Source: Acidimicrobiia bacterium
Lineage (GTDB): Bacteria > Actinomycetota > Acidimicrobiia > Acidimicrobiales > Poriferisodalaceae
Reading direction: 5' to 3'
Length of the DNA stretch: 64,000 nt
NCBI GenBank assembly: GCA_022820505.1
Contig: JAJEFK010000053.1
Location: forward strand, 1 to 64,000
In this document: positions 1 to 9,378 of the stretch, one piece after another
Layout: every line of letters begins with the position of its first letter
Position numbering within the stretch: position 1 is the stretch's first letter
Notes under the pieces: model-generated
What the model was told of the DNA's origin: nothing
The model's database searches: none
The model's input: only the letters and a program-made list of their open reading frames with translations
Translations under genes and position numbers: made by a program

Positions 1-1026
1 GCCAAACCCGCCGACGTCACCGACGACACGATCACCGCCGCGGATGTGGAAACGTTCAGCAACGGCAAGACATGGGCAGGGTGGCAGCCGATAGGCGACG
101 CGCTCAAATGCACCGAAAAAGCCGCCGAAGACACCGACGACCAGGACGGACAGGACACCGACCAGGACACACAACAGCAGCAGTCCTCTCAAGACCAGCA
201 GCCGCAACAGCAGCAGAGCCAGCAGGACTCGCAGGACCAGCAGGATTCCGTGGACACTCAGCAGAGCCAGCAAGACCAGGCGCCGGCGTGCACAGACTGG
301 GACAGCAGCGACATCACCATCGGCGAGGACGGCTTGCTCATGGTGAAGCTCAGCAACACCCCCGCCGGCTGCGGCGATTTCGACTCGACCATCACCCTCG
401 ACATCGATGTCGTCGCGTCGCACAATGGCACCAAGCCGTACCGGGACGGCTGCACATCCACCCCAGACACCTGGGGCGACAACGTGAGCCTCCTCGGCAT
501 CATGATCAACACCAAGAACGGCTGGCTGCAAGCAAGCCCGTGCGACGACAACACCATCGTCGAGCGGCAGGTCATCATCCGCGACACCAACCCGGCAGGC
601 GGCGCTGCGACAAAGACCATCACCATCACCGACGACGACAGCTACCACCCGATGTCGCCCACTTGGGTGTATGTCCGGCGGCAGTCCGGCTCGACGGGGC
701 AGACTCCGCCCTACAACTCCTACATCAGCGTGCAGACGGGCCGCGCCTACTACGAACCGTACCGACTGCTCGTCCTCCAGACCGGGGCAGCGCACCCGCA
801 GCCAAACAAGAACTCGTTCATCGACGATGGCACCGAAATCACGACAAACGTGCCCGCCAACGACGACGGCTTTACGCCCAAGTACAAGTGGTACGACATT
901 AGGGTCACTTGCTACCGCGACGGACCCGGCTGGGTACAGGTGCACGTCTACAGGCAAAACGGCCCGAAGTTCGACACGTCCACGATCTACCGCGACGGCG
1001 GCGACAAAATCCAAGTCTGCTGGTGA
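1..1026 (+). CDS. Gln-rich, probably secreted protein (5' partial)
   Basis: The reading frame is open from base 1, so the gene begins before the window; the GTG at 46 is only an internal candidate start. About 40 residues of low-complexity Gln/Asp/Ser sequence (CAG-rich DNA, about 150-290) act as a linker. The C-terminal ~230 residues carry several Cys and many Thr, Asn, Asp and aromatic residues, as in extracellular beta-rich domains, and the protein ends in VCW. No family is recognised. An exported or surface role is inferred from composition only, because the N-terminus that would hold a signal peptide is missing. Confidence 0.65.
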   Translation, partial: AKPADVTDDTITAADVETFSNGKTWAGWQPIGDALKCTEKAAEDTDDQDGQDTDQDTQQQQSSQDQQPQQQQSQQDSQDQQDSVDTQQSQQDQAPACTDWDSSDITIGEDGLLMVKLSNTPAGCGDFDSTITLDIDVVASHNGTKPYRDGCTSTPDTWGDNVSLLGIMINTKNGWLQASPCDDNTIVERQVIIRDTNPAGGAATKTITITDDDSYHPMSPTWVYVRRQSGSTGQTPPYNSYISVQTGRAYYEPYRLLVLQTGAAHPQPNKNSFIDDGTEITTNVPANDDGFTPKYKWYDIRVTCYRDGPGWVQVHVYRQNGPKFDTSTIYRDGGDKIQVCW

Positions 1027-1211
1027 CCGCATCGGGTTCCGCACGGCCGCGCAGCAACACGAGCGGGGCAGTCATGACGGGCAGATCACGCTTTCGACTG
1101 GTCCCCGCGCAGCGCGACCCGGGAAGCGACCCGTCGGCCTCGACGGTCCGCTGAAGAGCGCCAGCGCTGTGCCAGCGGACCGTCCCGCGGCTCCGACAAC
1201 GAACCCGCCGG

Positions 1212-2459
1212 TCAGCTGACCGGCGTGAGTTCGATGTGCCCGGTTTCCTCGTCGATGTCCATGGAATAGCCGCAGATCGCAGCGAGGCGGTCGCGACCCT
1301 CCTCGGGACCCGAGGCGATCAGCTCGTCGCCCACCCACAGCCGCACCGTGCGGGGCGGGTTATAGACGTAGCTGGCGGCACGGCGGATCGCCAGCACGTG
1401 ATAGCCGGGATCCACGGCCAGCCCGAGCGACCCGAGTGACGAGTCGTCAGCCTGTGAACCGGGCGCAACCGGCACCTGCACGACGACATCGTCGGTGTCG
1501 CCGAGCGCGAGCGCGAGCACAGGGTGAATGTCCTCGTCCTCGAGCACGAGCGAGGTGATGTTGCGTGCCTGGTCGCCGATGTCCTCTGCGGCCTCGGCGA
1601 CATGCAGCAGGCCGCGCAGCCCTGCCGGGTCGGCGCCTGCCGCGTCGGCCTCGGCCGCAGCGCGCAGCACCCACGTCTGCATCGACGCCTTCATCCCGTC
1701 GAGCCGCTCCTGCATCGAGCGCACCTCTCGGGCCAGCGACAGGTCGTCCAGCACGAGTGCCGAATAGGCCAGCCCGATAGCTGCCTCGGAGAGGTTCTTC
1801 ATCTCGACCAAGGTGTCCACGGCTCGGTCGAGGTCGCTGAGCACTTGCGCCGCGTCGGGTTCGGGAGGGTTCCAACGCTCCATGGCCGCCAGCTCTCGCA
1901 ACCGCACGATGCCCGCCGGGTCGCCACGCATGAACAGCACGTCACCCGGTTCGGTGATGCTGTCGCCGCCGACGTCGGTCAACCAGTGGCGGCCCCGCTG
2001 GATGGCCACGACGCGCATGCCGACCGCGACGGGCAGCTCCATGTCTCGCAGCGGCCGGTTCGCCAAGTGGCTGCCGGGGGCCACGATCAGCCGGTGCGAT
2101 ACCTCGGCTGCCTGCGCCAAGTCCACGATGAGCGCGCGGGGAATGCCCAGGTGATGCAAAACGATCTTGGCGATGTCCACTGCGGCGTTGGCGATCTGCT
2201 CGATGGACGACACCACCTGCAGTACCGAGCTCATGCCGTCCACCTCGCGCGGATGCCGCACGGCCAGCATCGCCAGCGATCGCATCTCGTGCACGAGGGC
2301 GGACATGTCCACCTCGAGGCCCAGCACGGCATCGGCCATGCCCTCGTCGTCGAAGTAGAGCGCGGCATAGGCCAGATCGACCATGAGCTCTGAGGCGTCT
2401 TTGGCCTCCGAGAGCATGGACTTGAGGTTTCGGGGTTTGTCTTCGGGGTCTGATCGCAT
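1212..2459 (-). CDS. PhoU / RCK_C (TrkA_C) double-domain protein, probable Mg transport regulator
   Basis: 415 aa with two repeats of the same plan: a PhoU-like helical domain (about 20-110 and 205-310), each followed by an RCK_C/TrkA_C ligand-binding domain (about 120-190 and 325-400). The RCK_C parts show the usual hydrophobic strands (GMRVVAIQRG; YHVLAIRRA). This is the architecture of the COG3273-type proteins found beside MgtE-like permeases. The gene lies about 160 bp downstream of such a permease on the same strand, so it probably senses a ligand and gates or regulates that transporter. ATG start at 2457-2459. The domain assignment is strong; the partner role comes from context. Confidence 0.8.
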   Translation of the reverse strand: MRSDPEDKPRNLKSMLSEAKDASELMVDLAYAALYFDDEGMADAVLGLEVDMSALVHEMRSLAMLAVRHPREVDGMSSVLQVVSSIEQIANAAVDIAKIVLHHLGIPRALIVDLAQAAEVSHRLIVAPGSHLANRPLRDMELPVAVGMRVVAIQRGRHWLTDVGGDSITEPGDVLFMRGDPAGIVRLRELAAMERWNPPEPDAAQVLSDLDRAVDTLVEMKNLSEAAIGLAYSALVLDDLSLAREVRSMQERLDGMKASMQTWVLRAAAEADAAGADPAGLRGLLHVAEAAEDIGDQARNITSLVLEDEDIHPVLALALGDTDDVVVQVPVAPGSQADDSSLGSLGLAVDPGYHVLAIRRAASYVYNPPRTVRLWVGDELIASGPEEGRDRLAAICGYSMDIDEETGHIELTPVS

Positions 2460-2563
2460 TTCAGATCGTCAGCGAGCGACGCGACGGGCTCCAATCGGCT
2501 CGGGGACACGATGACGCCGCTGCGCCAAGCGTAGGCACAGCGGCAGAGGGGCGAGGAAGGAAT

Positions 2564-2609
2564 TCACGACAGACGATCGCATCGGGCCCGTCACGACAGA
2601 CGATCGCAT
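2564..2609. repeat. Short tandem repeat between the PhoU/RCK_C and mgtE genes
   Basis: A 19-bp sequence at 2564-2582 recurs exactly at 2591-2609, so the period is 27 bp. It lies in the ~160-bp gap downstream of the mgtE stop codon. No promoter or terminator consensus is obvious in it. The gap otherwise holds no recognisable gene. Confidence 0.7.
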
Positions 2610-2617
2610 GGCGTCTC

Positions 2618-3964
2618 TCATGACAAGCCCACCCAGCTCACGGCGAGTACGAGCGCGGCGGCGCCCGCAAGGTCGACGGTGCTGTTCACGAGCGGGATGC
2701 CGTAGGTGTCGGGATCGACACCGATGCGCATGGCCACGACCGTGCCGTAGTAGGCGATGACACCTGCCAGCGCCGTCGCGATCATGCCGCCGATGAGCGA
2801 GATGGCCACGAGCCGCAGCAGTCCTGGCGTCGAGAGCGAGAACAGCATGCTGAACGCGCTGGCGAGCAGGCCGTTGAGCACAAAGACGGGCACGGTCAGG
2901 GCGAAGGCGAACAGCATGTCGAGGCGGGCGCCGCGCTGCGGGAGCGCTCGGGGCTCGATGACGCCGAGATGCAGCTTGGTCGACAGCCGGCTCGACAGGA
3001 TGCAGCCGATGGCACCCGCCGCAGCGAGGCATGCGGGCACCAAGATGAGCACCGCCCGCTTGTCGACAAAGTCCTCGAGGCGGTGCTCGATCACGACACC
3101 GGCCACGATGAGCAGCAGCCCGCCCAAGCCCAGGACCGGAACCGATTCTCGCAGGATCTGCCAGAGCTGATCGAGCCCCGAACGCCACGCCCAGAACATG
3201 GCCGCGGCAGCTCCGACAATGCTGGCGATCGCGAGAAGCGGCGTGAGGACGGTGATGCCCACGAGATAGCTGGCCAAGAACAGCGCCGGCAGTGTGACCA
3301 CATCGCCGACTGCCGAGATGAGCGGCGCACTTACGTTGTCGAGGTCCCAGCCGCGCCGGGTGGAGCTGGCTGCGAGCCCGAGCGTGACAACGAGTACGAC
3401 GATGGAGGCGAGCTGGGCGCCGACGACCGAGACCACGATGAGGTCGGTGACCCCGATGATGTCGGACAGGCCGAATACCGGTGCCAGCACTTTGGTCATC
3501 ACGCCCAGTGCCACCGCAGTCACCAAGGTCAGCACGGCCGCGGCAATGACGTTCTGGCCCACGATCGTGTCGCGGCGGGCTGTGGCCCGAAAGGTGCCAG
3601 CGTGAATGGTCGTGGCGAGACGGCTGCCGAGGGCGCCGAAGATGTCGCCCCGCATGCCGATGGCAGCCGGAACCAGCACCAGCAGGCCCGGCAATCGCTC
3701 GAGCGTTCCAGTGACGGCTGCGAGCAGCACACCGGCGGCAGCGGCCGTCAGGCTGCTGACGGCGAGCGCCGAGAGGCTCTGGCGAGCACCGGTGACGTCG
3801 GGGCCGAGCAGGCCCCGCAGAAACCCCAGCGGGTGCAGCCGGACCACCGGGCGAAGCAGTGCACGGCCGGCAGATCGCCCGCGCGCGGCCCCGGCAACGA
3901 CGCGCCGAGTCGCCGTGCTGGTGCGTCTCGGGGCGCGGCGCGGCGCGGAATCGCCCTCGGCCAT
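2618..3964 (-). CDS. mgtE: MgtE/SLC41-type divalent cation transporter
   Basis: 448 aa, almost wholly hydrophobic after a short Arg-rich N-terminus. It holds two tandem MgtE integral-membrane (SLC41) halves, about 60-220 and 260-440. Each has the characteristic Pro/Gly-rich helix followed by a polar turn (first half: VPAAIGMRGDIFGALGSRL; second half: LVPACLAAAGAIGCILSSRL). The cytoplasmic N and CBS domains of canonical bacterial MgtE are absent, so gating must come from elsewhere. The PhoU/RCK_C protein encoded just downstream is the obvious candidate. Expected role: Mg2+ or related divalent cation movement across the cytoplasmic membrane. ATG start at 3962-3964. Confidence 0.85.
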   Translation of the reverse strand: MAEGDSAPRRAPRRTSTATRRVVAGAARGRSAGRALLRPVVRLHPLGFLRGLLGPDVTGARQSLSALAVSSLTAAAAGVLLAAVTGTLERLPGLLVLVPAAIGMRGDIFGALGSRLATTIHAGTFRATARRDTIVGQNVIAAAVLTLVTAVALGVMTKVLAPVFGLSDIIGVTDLIVVSVVGAQLASIVVLVVTLGLAASSTRRGWDLDNVSAPLISAVGDVVTLPALFLASYLVGITVLTPLLAIASIVGAAAAMFWAWRSGLDQLWQILRESVPVLGLGGLLLIVAGVVIEHRLEDFVDKRAVLILVPACLAAAGAIGCILSSRLSTKLHLGVIEPRALPQRGARLDMLFAFALTVPVFVLNGLLASAFSMLFSLSTPGLLRLVAISLIGGMIATALAGVIAYYGTVVAMRIGVDPDTYGIPLVNSTVDLAGAAALVLAVSWVGLS

Positions 3965-4034
3965 ACGCCAAGGGTGGCAGCCTCACCGGTCGATGCGCGC
4001 GTTAGTGCGCCGGCTGCTGAGGCAGCGGGACTCT

Positions 4035-4664
4035 CTATGAGGTTGGTTCGAGCAGCGCGGTGAAGAAAGCCGCTAGCTCTGCGGGGCCGACATTGCCGGC
4101 GAAGCGCAGCACCACTTCGTTGTCCGCATCGACGGCGACGAGGTACGGCACCGACACCAGGCCGAATGCGTCAACGACCGACATCGCCGGCGTGTCGGCC
4201 ACGACGGGGTGCTGCCAGCCTTCGTCACGCAGCCACTTGTCGGGCGGGTGGTTGCCGCGTGTGGCGTCTTCGAGCACCGACACCGCGTAGAAGTCCACGC
4301 CAGCGGGCAGCTCGTTCGTCTCCAGCCAGCCGGTGAGGTCCTCGACCTCGTTCTGGCAATGCGGGCACCAGTGGGCGTAGAAGGCCAGCACCATCGGGCG
4401 CGCCCGGTTCTCGATGCGAACCTCGGCACCGGTGAGCAGATCGGCGCCGACAACCGCCGGTGCCTGGCGGCCGACGGCCGGATCGTCTTCCAGTTGCTCG
4501 AACCGCGGCAATGCCGTGCCGGAGACCTGCGTCCGGTCGGGGGCAGCACCACTGGGCGCCGTAGTCGCAGCAGCGGCGCTGGTCGCACCGGGTGCCGACG
4601 CATCGTCTCCACCGCATGCAGCAGCCAGCAGCACTGCGCACAGACATATCGCCACTCGTCGCAC
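4035..4664 (-). CDS. Thioredoxin-like (TlpA/ResA type) lipoprotein
   Basis: The protein has a thioredoxin fold with the redox motif CPHC in FYAHWCPHCQNE, followed by the usual Val-rich core (FYAVSV; VPYLVAVDADNEVVLRFAG, where the Pro matches the thioredoxin cis-Pro). The frame opens upstream to 4889, but that segment overlaps the divergent gene and looks non-coding. The GTG at 4662-4664 gives an N-terminus VRRVAICLCAVLLAAACGG, a signal peptide with a lipobox-like LAAAC. A TTG three codons earlier is an alternative. Likely a membrane-anchored extracytoplasmic thiol:disulfide oxidoreductase. No cytochrome c maturation genes lie nearby, so the substrate is unknown. Confidence 0.8.
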   Translation of the reverse strand: MRRVAICLCAVLLAAACGGDDASAPGATSAAAATTAPSGAAPDRTQVSGTALPRFEQLEDDPAVGRQAPAVVGADLLTGAEVRIENRARPMVLAFYAHWCPHCQNEVEDLTGWLETNELPAGVDFYAVSVLEDATRGNHPPDKWLRDEGWQHPVVADTPAMSVVDAFGLVSVPYLVAVDADNEVVLRFAGNVGPAELAAFFTALLEPTS

Positions 4665-4757
4665 CGCCGTCAAGGCTAGGCACGACGCGGACCTCACCCG
4701 ACGTGGCCCTGCAGCTGTGCCCGGGGCGTGCCGGGCGGTCGGTGGCAGACTGAGCCC

Positions 4758-5795
4758 GTGGAGACCCGCCAGCTCGAATCGACACCCGGCTTCGTCATCT
4801 TCGACCTGCCAGGCGCCCAGCACTACGTCGGGGAGGCCCGCCTCGGCAGCCGCCTCATCCCCGGCAACGCGACGATGCTGGTCCGGCATCTGACCTATGT
4901 CTTCGCCACGCTGGAGCAGCAGCGCAGCGGCGCCAGCATCGGCCTGAAGTCCGACCCCACCGATGCCACCGGGGCCGTGGAGGCGCTGGCGGACGAGTTA
5001 GCCGACGACTTCTCCAGCGGGCGCCTGTCCACCAGCCCGGGCCTGCGGCTCAATGCCGATCTGCTCGCACCTGTGCTGGCCCACGACCAGCGCAATCTCA
5101 TCGGCAACGACGATCGCGACGGCATCTCGTTCAACCACGAGCTCATCGGCGTCGGGGCTGCTGCAGCGGCAGCCGGCCTGCTCGGCGGTCTCGACGGCAA
5201 GCACATCGCGATCGAGGGATTCGGACCGGCAGGGTTGGGCATCGCACGAGAAGCCGCCGCAGCGGGGGCGACCATCGCGCGGGTAGCCACCGCGAAGGGT
5301 TGTGCGAATGGCCAGCTCGACCCGGTGGCGCTTGCGGAGGCCTGGCTGGCAGACGGCGAGATGTGTGTGGCAACGCTGTCGGGAGACAACGAGCCGGCCA
5401 AACCGTGGACGGTCTGGAAGGACGACGTCGACGTGCTGTTCTGCGGCTCGAAGCCCGGTGCGATGTCGGGCGATGGCGCGTCCATGGCCGGTTCTACGCC
5501 GGTGGTCGCCTTCTCGTCCGCCGCGGTGTCATCGAAGGCCTTGGCAGTGCTGCGCGCAGCGGGCACGCCGGTTGCGGCCGACTTTGTGGCTGCCGCGGGT
5601 CCGGCATTGGGCTGGTGGGCCGATCCTGTGCTCACACACGACGACCTGCGTTCGGCGACGGCCGACACGGTGAACGCCGTCATGTCCGAAACCGCCGACC
5701 ACGACGACGGGCCGTTCATGGCCGCCTGCTACCGAGCCGAGTCGTTTCTGCAGACCTGGCAGGACGAACTGCCCTTCGGCCGCCCGCTGGGCTGA
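4758..5795 (+). CDS. Glu/Leu/Phe/Val dehydrogenase family protein (short form)
   Basis: About 345 aa from the GTG at 4758-4760. The C-terminal half is a clear Glu/Leu/Phe/Val dehydrogenase Rossmann domain: a conserved run at about 125-140 (GVGAAAAAAGLLGG), then the NAD(P) fingerprint HIAIEGFGPAGLGIA. The length is near that of leucine/phenylalanine dehydrogenases rather than glutamate dehydrogenase. The N-terminal catalytic region is divergent: the usual Gly-rich, Lys-containing segment appears only as SGASIGLKSDP, so substrate and even activity are uncertain. It may be an amino-acid dehydrogenase or a non-catalytic homologue. Upstream is the divergent thioredoxin-like gene; the 3' end nearly meets dnaE2, which converges. 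Confidence 0.75.
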   Translation: METRQLESTPGFVIFDLPGAQHYVGEARLGSRLIPGNATMLVRHLTYVFATLEQQRSGASIGLKSDPTDATGAVEALADELADDFSSGRLSTSPGLRLNADLLAPVLAHDQRNLIGNDDRDGISFNHELIGVGAAAAAAGLLGGLDGKHIAIEGFGPAGLGIAREAAAAGATIARVATAKGCANGQLDPVALAEAWLADGEMCVATLSGDNEPAKPWTVWKDDVDVLFCGSKPGAMSGDGASMAGSTPVVAFSSAAVSSKALAVLRAAGTPVAADFVAAAGPALGWWADPVLTHDDLRSATADTVNAVMSETADHDDGPFMAACYRAESFLQTWQDELPFGRPLG

Positions 5796-5807
5796 CCTGG
5801 TACCTAG

Positions 5808-8800
5808 CTAGCGGAAATCACGGCTCGCCACCGAAGCAGGCACATCGAGAGCTTCGATTCTCTCGGCGATCACGTTCGCCACGTTCTCATGGCGCTCGAG
5901 GCGGCCTGACACCATCAGCGCGGGCATGTCGCGCGCAACCGAGCGGTACCGCTGCCAGCATCCCCGCGACACCACCACGTTCACCAAGCCCGTCTCGTCC
6001 TCGAGGTTCAGGAACGTCGTGCCGCCGGCCGTCATGGGACGCTGGCGGTGCGTCACCAAGCCGGCAACGCGGATCTTGCCCGGTGGGCACGTGAGCAGTT
6101 CCCCAGCAGTGCGAACGCCGACAGCGGCCAGTTCGGTTCGCAGGAACTTCGTCGGATGTCCGTTGGGGGCTACCCCGGTGGCCCACAGGTCCGCGGCAGC
6201 GGTCTCGGTTGCTGACATGTCTCGCAGCGGCGGTGACTCAGCACCGGTCACGACCCCTGCGAGCCGGTCCGAGCCTCCCTGGTGCACAGCCCCGGCCGCC
6301 CACAGTGCTTCGCGCCGCGGCAGCCCGAAGCAGTCGAACGCTCCCGCGGCGGCCAGCGCCTCCAGCGCCTGCAGGCTCAGTTCGGCTCGGCGCTGAAGGT
6401 CTTCCATGCTGCTGTAGGGGCCGCCGACGGCGATCCGCTCGGCAAGCTCATCGCCCACCTCCCGCACCGATGACAGCCCCAGCCGCACAGCCATCCCGCC
6501 GGTGGAGGTATTGCACGACTCCAGCGTGGCTGTCTCGGAGGACAGGTTGATACAGGGCGAATGCACCACCACCCCGTGACGGCGAGCATCCTGGCACAGC
6601 GAGTGCGGCGAGTAGAACCCCATGGGCTGCGCGTTCAGCAGCGCTGCGCAGAACGCTGCCGGGTAGTGCAGCTTGATCCACGACGAGGCGTACACCAGGT
6701 GAGCGAATGACACCGAGTGGCTCTCGGGGAAGCCGTAGTCGGCGAAGGCGACCATCTTCTCCCAGACCCGCTCGGCCACATCGCCGACCAGCCCCCGGGA
6801 GGCCATGCCGCTGAACAGGCGCTCGCGCAAGCGGCCCATCCGCTCGCGGGACCGCTTGGAGCCCATGGCCTGACGCAGCTCGTCGGCCTCGGCGGGTGTG
6901 AACCCGGCGACGTCGATGGCTATCTGCATGAGCTGCTCCTGGAACAGCGGGATGCCCAGCGTCTTTTCGAGCGAGTTCTCCAGCAAGGGGTGCAGGTAGG
7001 TGACCGGCTCCTCCCCGTTGCGCCGCCGGATGTAGGGATGCACCGAGCCGCCCTGGATGGGCCCGGGGCGGATGAGTGCAACCTCCACCACCAGGTCGTA
7101 GAAGCAGCGGGGGCGCAGCCGCGGCAGGGTGGCCATCTGGGCGCGTGACTCCACCTGGAAGACGCCGATGCTGTCGGCGCGGCAGAGCATGTCGTAGACC
7201 TCGTCTTCCTGGGGCAGCATGCCGATGTCGACGTTCGTGTGATGCGCGTCAGCGATCAGGTCGACGGCGTGGTGCAGGGCCGACAGCATTCCCAGCCCGA
7301 GCAGATCGAACTTCACCAGCCCGACTGCTGCGCAGTCGTCCTTGTCCCACTGCAGCACCGAGCGGTCTGCCTTGGTGGCCCATTCGGTGGGGCAGACATG
7401 GGTCACCGGCCGGTCGCAGATGACCATGCCGCCCGAGTGGATGCCGAGGTGGCGCGGCGCCCCTTCGAGCGCAGCGGCCAGCTCTGCCACGTCGGCGGGA
7501 ATGCCGGCCTCATCGTGCTGTGGCTGGCTGGGGCCGGACAGGTTGGGGCCGTTGCCTGTCGGCTCAGGCCCGGCGTCGCGCCAGTCGCGTGCACGGGGCC
7601 GACCTGCCCGATGGGGCTGGGCCACCGACCCGTTCGAGGCACCGTTCGAAGAGGGCAGCGGGCTGTACCTGTCCAGTGACTTCGACCAGGCATCGGCTTG
7701 GCCGGGCTCCCAGCCCAGGGCCCGGGCCATGTCACGCACCGACGAGCGCGCCCGGTAGGTGATGACGTTCGCCACCTGCGCCGTGTGAGCACGGCCGTAG
7801 CGCTCGTACACGTACTGGATGGCTTCCTCACGGCGACCGCTCTCGATGTCGATGTCGATGTCGGGCGGCCCGTCGCGCTCGGGCGACAGGAAGCGCTCGA
7901 ACAGCAGCCCCAGATCGACCGAGTCGACATTGGTGATACCGAGCGCGTAGCAGACCGCCGAGTTCGAGGCCGAGCCGCGACCCTGGCAGTAGATGTCGCG
8001 GCTGCGGCAGAACGACACGATGTCGTACACCACCAGGAAGTAGCCGGCGAAGCCGAGCTGTTCGATGAGGTCGAGCTCGTGATTGAGCTGCGCCCACGCC
8101 CCCGGCACCCGCTCGCTCTCAGGGGTGCCGTACCGCCACTGTGCCCGCTGAGCCACGAGGTGCCGCAGGTATGACATCTCGTCGTGACCGTCGGGACAGG
8201 GGTACGGCGGCAGGTTGGGCGCAACCAGCGACAGATCGAATGCGCAGTCGCGACCGAGCTGCGCAGCAGCACTCACCACACCCGGCCAGCGGGTAAACCG
8301 ACGGGCCTGCTCGGCACCGGATCGCACGTGCGCTGTCGCTGCTGGCGGCAGCCAGCCATCCAGCTCGTCGAGGCTGCGCCGGGCTCGCACCGCGGCCAGA
8401 GCGACAGCCAGCCGCCGCCCGGCGGGGGTGGCGTAGTGGACGCCGTTGGTACAGATCGGCTCGACACCGGCTCGCACAGCCAATTCAGCCAGCGCGTCGT
8501 TGCGGTCGCTATCGAGCGGGTGGCCGTGGTCCCACAGCTCGACGAAGACGTTGTGACGGCCGGCTGCGGTGATGAGACGGTCGAGCTGGGCGGCTGCAGC
8601 GCGTGGCCCGCCACTCCTTCCTTCGGCCATGAGCGCTGCGGGAACAGCGCCCTTGCGGTGCCCGGTGAGGATCGCCCACTCGTCGCGGTGTGCCGCTGCA
8701 GCTGCGAGGAATTCGCCGGTGCTCAAGCGCGGAGCGTGCTTGCGGCCCGCCATCTGCGCTGCCGAGATCAACTCGCCCAGCGCGGCGTACCCCGCCGGCG

Positions 8801-9335
8801 AGCGGGCCAGCACCACCACATGAGAGCCCACGGGGTCGGCACATCCGGTGCGCTCAGAACGTACCCGCGGCACTCGCCCGCGCTTGGGGGGCGCCGAACT
8901 GCCGGCGCCATGAGCGTCGAGCGTCAACTCGTCGGCGCCATACGCGTCGAGCGTCAGCTCAGTGCCGAACACCGTCGGCAGCCCGGCTTCGGCGGCAGCC
9001 TCTGCAAAGCGGACCACCCCGTAGAACCCGTTGTGATCGGTCAGCGCCAGTGCTTCGAGTCCCAGCCGCACTGCTTCGTCCACCAGCTCGCCCGGACTCG
9101 ACGCCCCGTCAAGGAAGCTGAAGTTGGAATGAGCGTGCAGCTCCGCATACGGCACCGTGGGCTCCGCCGGCCGCGGTCGGGCGACAGGCCCGACCCGCTC
9201 GCCGTCGGCAGCGAGGCTCTCGCCATAGCTGTGTTTGATGCGCCGGCCCTCACCGGGCCGGCCGGGAAATGGCGGCCGGTCGGACAACCGCCGCTCCAGC
9301 TCGGTCCAGGGAATTCCCGGATTCGTGAAACCCAC
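5808..9335 (-). CDS. dnaE2: Error-prone DNA polymerase III alpha subunit DnaE2
   Basis: 1175 aa, C-family polymerase of the translesion mutasome that works with ImuB and ImuA'. The N-terminus GFTNPGIPWTELERRLSDR is typical of DnaE2. The PHP domain starts near 62 (YAELHAHSNFSFLDGAS). The palm carries the acidic PDIDIDIE near 491, and an OB-fold near 1085 (VAGLVTHRQRPMTAGGTTF). It is longer than usual because of two low-complexity insertions: residues ~125-144, a duplicated 10-residue unit inside the PHP region, and ~557-605, Ser/Gly/Pro-rich. GTG start at 9333-9335. Two LexA boxes lie immediately upstream, so SOS induction is expected. Confidence 0.95.
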   Translation of the reverse strand: MGFTNPGIPWTELERRLSDRPPFPGRPGEGRRIKHSYGESLAADGERVGPVARPRPAEPTVPYAELHAHSNFSFLDGASSPGELVDEAVRLGLEALALTDHNGFYGVVRFAEAAAEAGLPTVFGTELTLDAYGADELTLDAHGAGSSAPPKRGRVPRVRSERTGCADPVGSHVVVLARSPAGYAALGELISAAQMAGRKHAPRLSTGEFLAAAAAHRDEWAILTGHRKGAVPAALMAEGRSGGPRAAAAQLDRLITAAGRHNVFVELWDHGHPLDSDRNDALAELAVRAGVEPICTNGVHYATPAGRRLAVALAAVRARRSLDELDGWLPPAATAHVRSGAEQARRFTRWPGVVSAAAQLGRDCAFDLSLVAPNLPPYPCPDGHDEMSYLRHLVAQRAQWRYGTPESERVPGAWAQLNHELDLIEQLGFAGYFLVVYDIVSFCRSRDIYCQGRGSASNSAVCYALGITNVDSVDLGLLFERFLSPERDGPPDIDIDIESGRREEAIQYVYERYGRAHTAQVANVITYRARSSVRDMARALGWEPGQADAWSKSLDRYSPLPSSNGASNGSVAQPHRAGRPRARDWRDAGPEPTGNGPNLSGPSQPQHDEAGIPADVAELAAALEGAPRHLGIHSGGMVICDRPVTHVCPTEWATKADRSVLQWDKDDCAAVGLVKFDLLGLGMLSALHHAVDLIADAHHTNVDIGMLPQEDEVYDMLCRADSIGVFQVESRAQMATLPRLRPRCFYDLVVEVALIRPGPIQGGSVHPYIRRRNGEEPVTYLHPLLENSLEKTLGIPLFQEQLMQIAIDVAGFTPAEADELRQAMGSKRSRERMGRLRERLFSGMASRGLVGDVAERVWEKMVAFADYGFPESHSVSFAHLVYASSWIKLHYPAAFCAALLNAQPMGFYSPHSLCQDARRHGVVVHSPCINLSSETATLESCNTSTGGMAVRLGLSSVREVGDELAERIAVGGPYSSMEDLQRRAELSLQALEALAAAGAFDCFGLPRREALWAAGAVHQGGSDRLAGVVTGAESPPLRDMSATETAAADLWATGVAPNGHPTKFLRTELAAVGVRTAGELLTCPPGKIRVAGLVTHRQRPMTAGGTTFLNLEDETGLVNVVVSRGCWQRYRSVARDMPALMVSGRLERHENVANVIAERIEALDVPASVASRDFR
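8904..8963. repeat. 30-bp in-frame tandem duplication inside dnaE2
   Basis: Two adjacent 30-bp units (8904-8933 and 8934-8963) with a few mismatches encode the repeated ELTLDAYGAD / ELTLDAHGAG. The unit is a multiple of three, so the frame is kept. It sits in the PHP domain region of DnaE2, where homologues normally have no such repeat. Confidence 0.8.
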
Positions 9336-9349
9336 GGCACGACAATAGC

Positions 9350-9361
9350 GAACGAAAGTTC
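9350..9361. promoter_or_regulatory. LexA (SOS) box 1 of dnaE2
   Basis: GAACGAAAGTTC matches the actinobacterial LexA core GAAC-N4-GTTC exactly. It ends 15 bp before the GTG of dnaE2 (on the opposite strand), where a repressor would block the promoter. Confidence 0.8.
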
Positions 9362-9378
9362 TAAGAACAACAGTTTTT

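Noticed and set aside
2469..3986. Long minus-strand frame of ~500 codons over mgtE
   Set aside because: Its product is Arg/His-rich and low in hydrophobics, a frame shadow of a GC-rich membrane gene; the mgtE frame has full family motifs.
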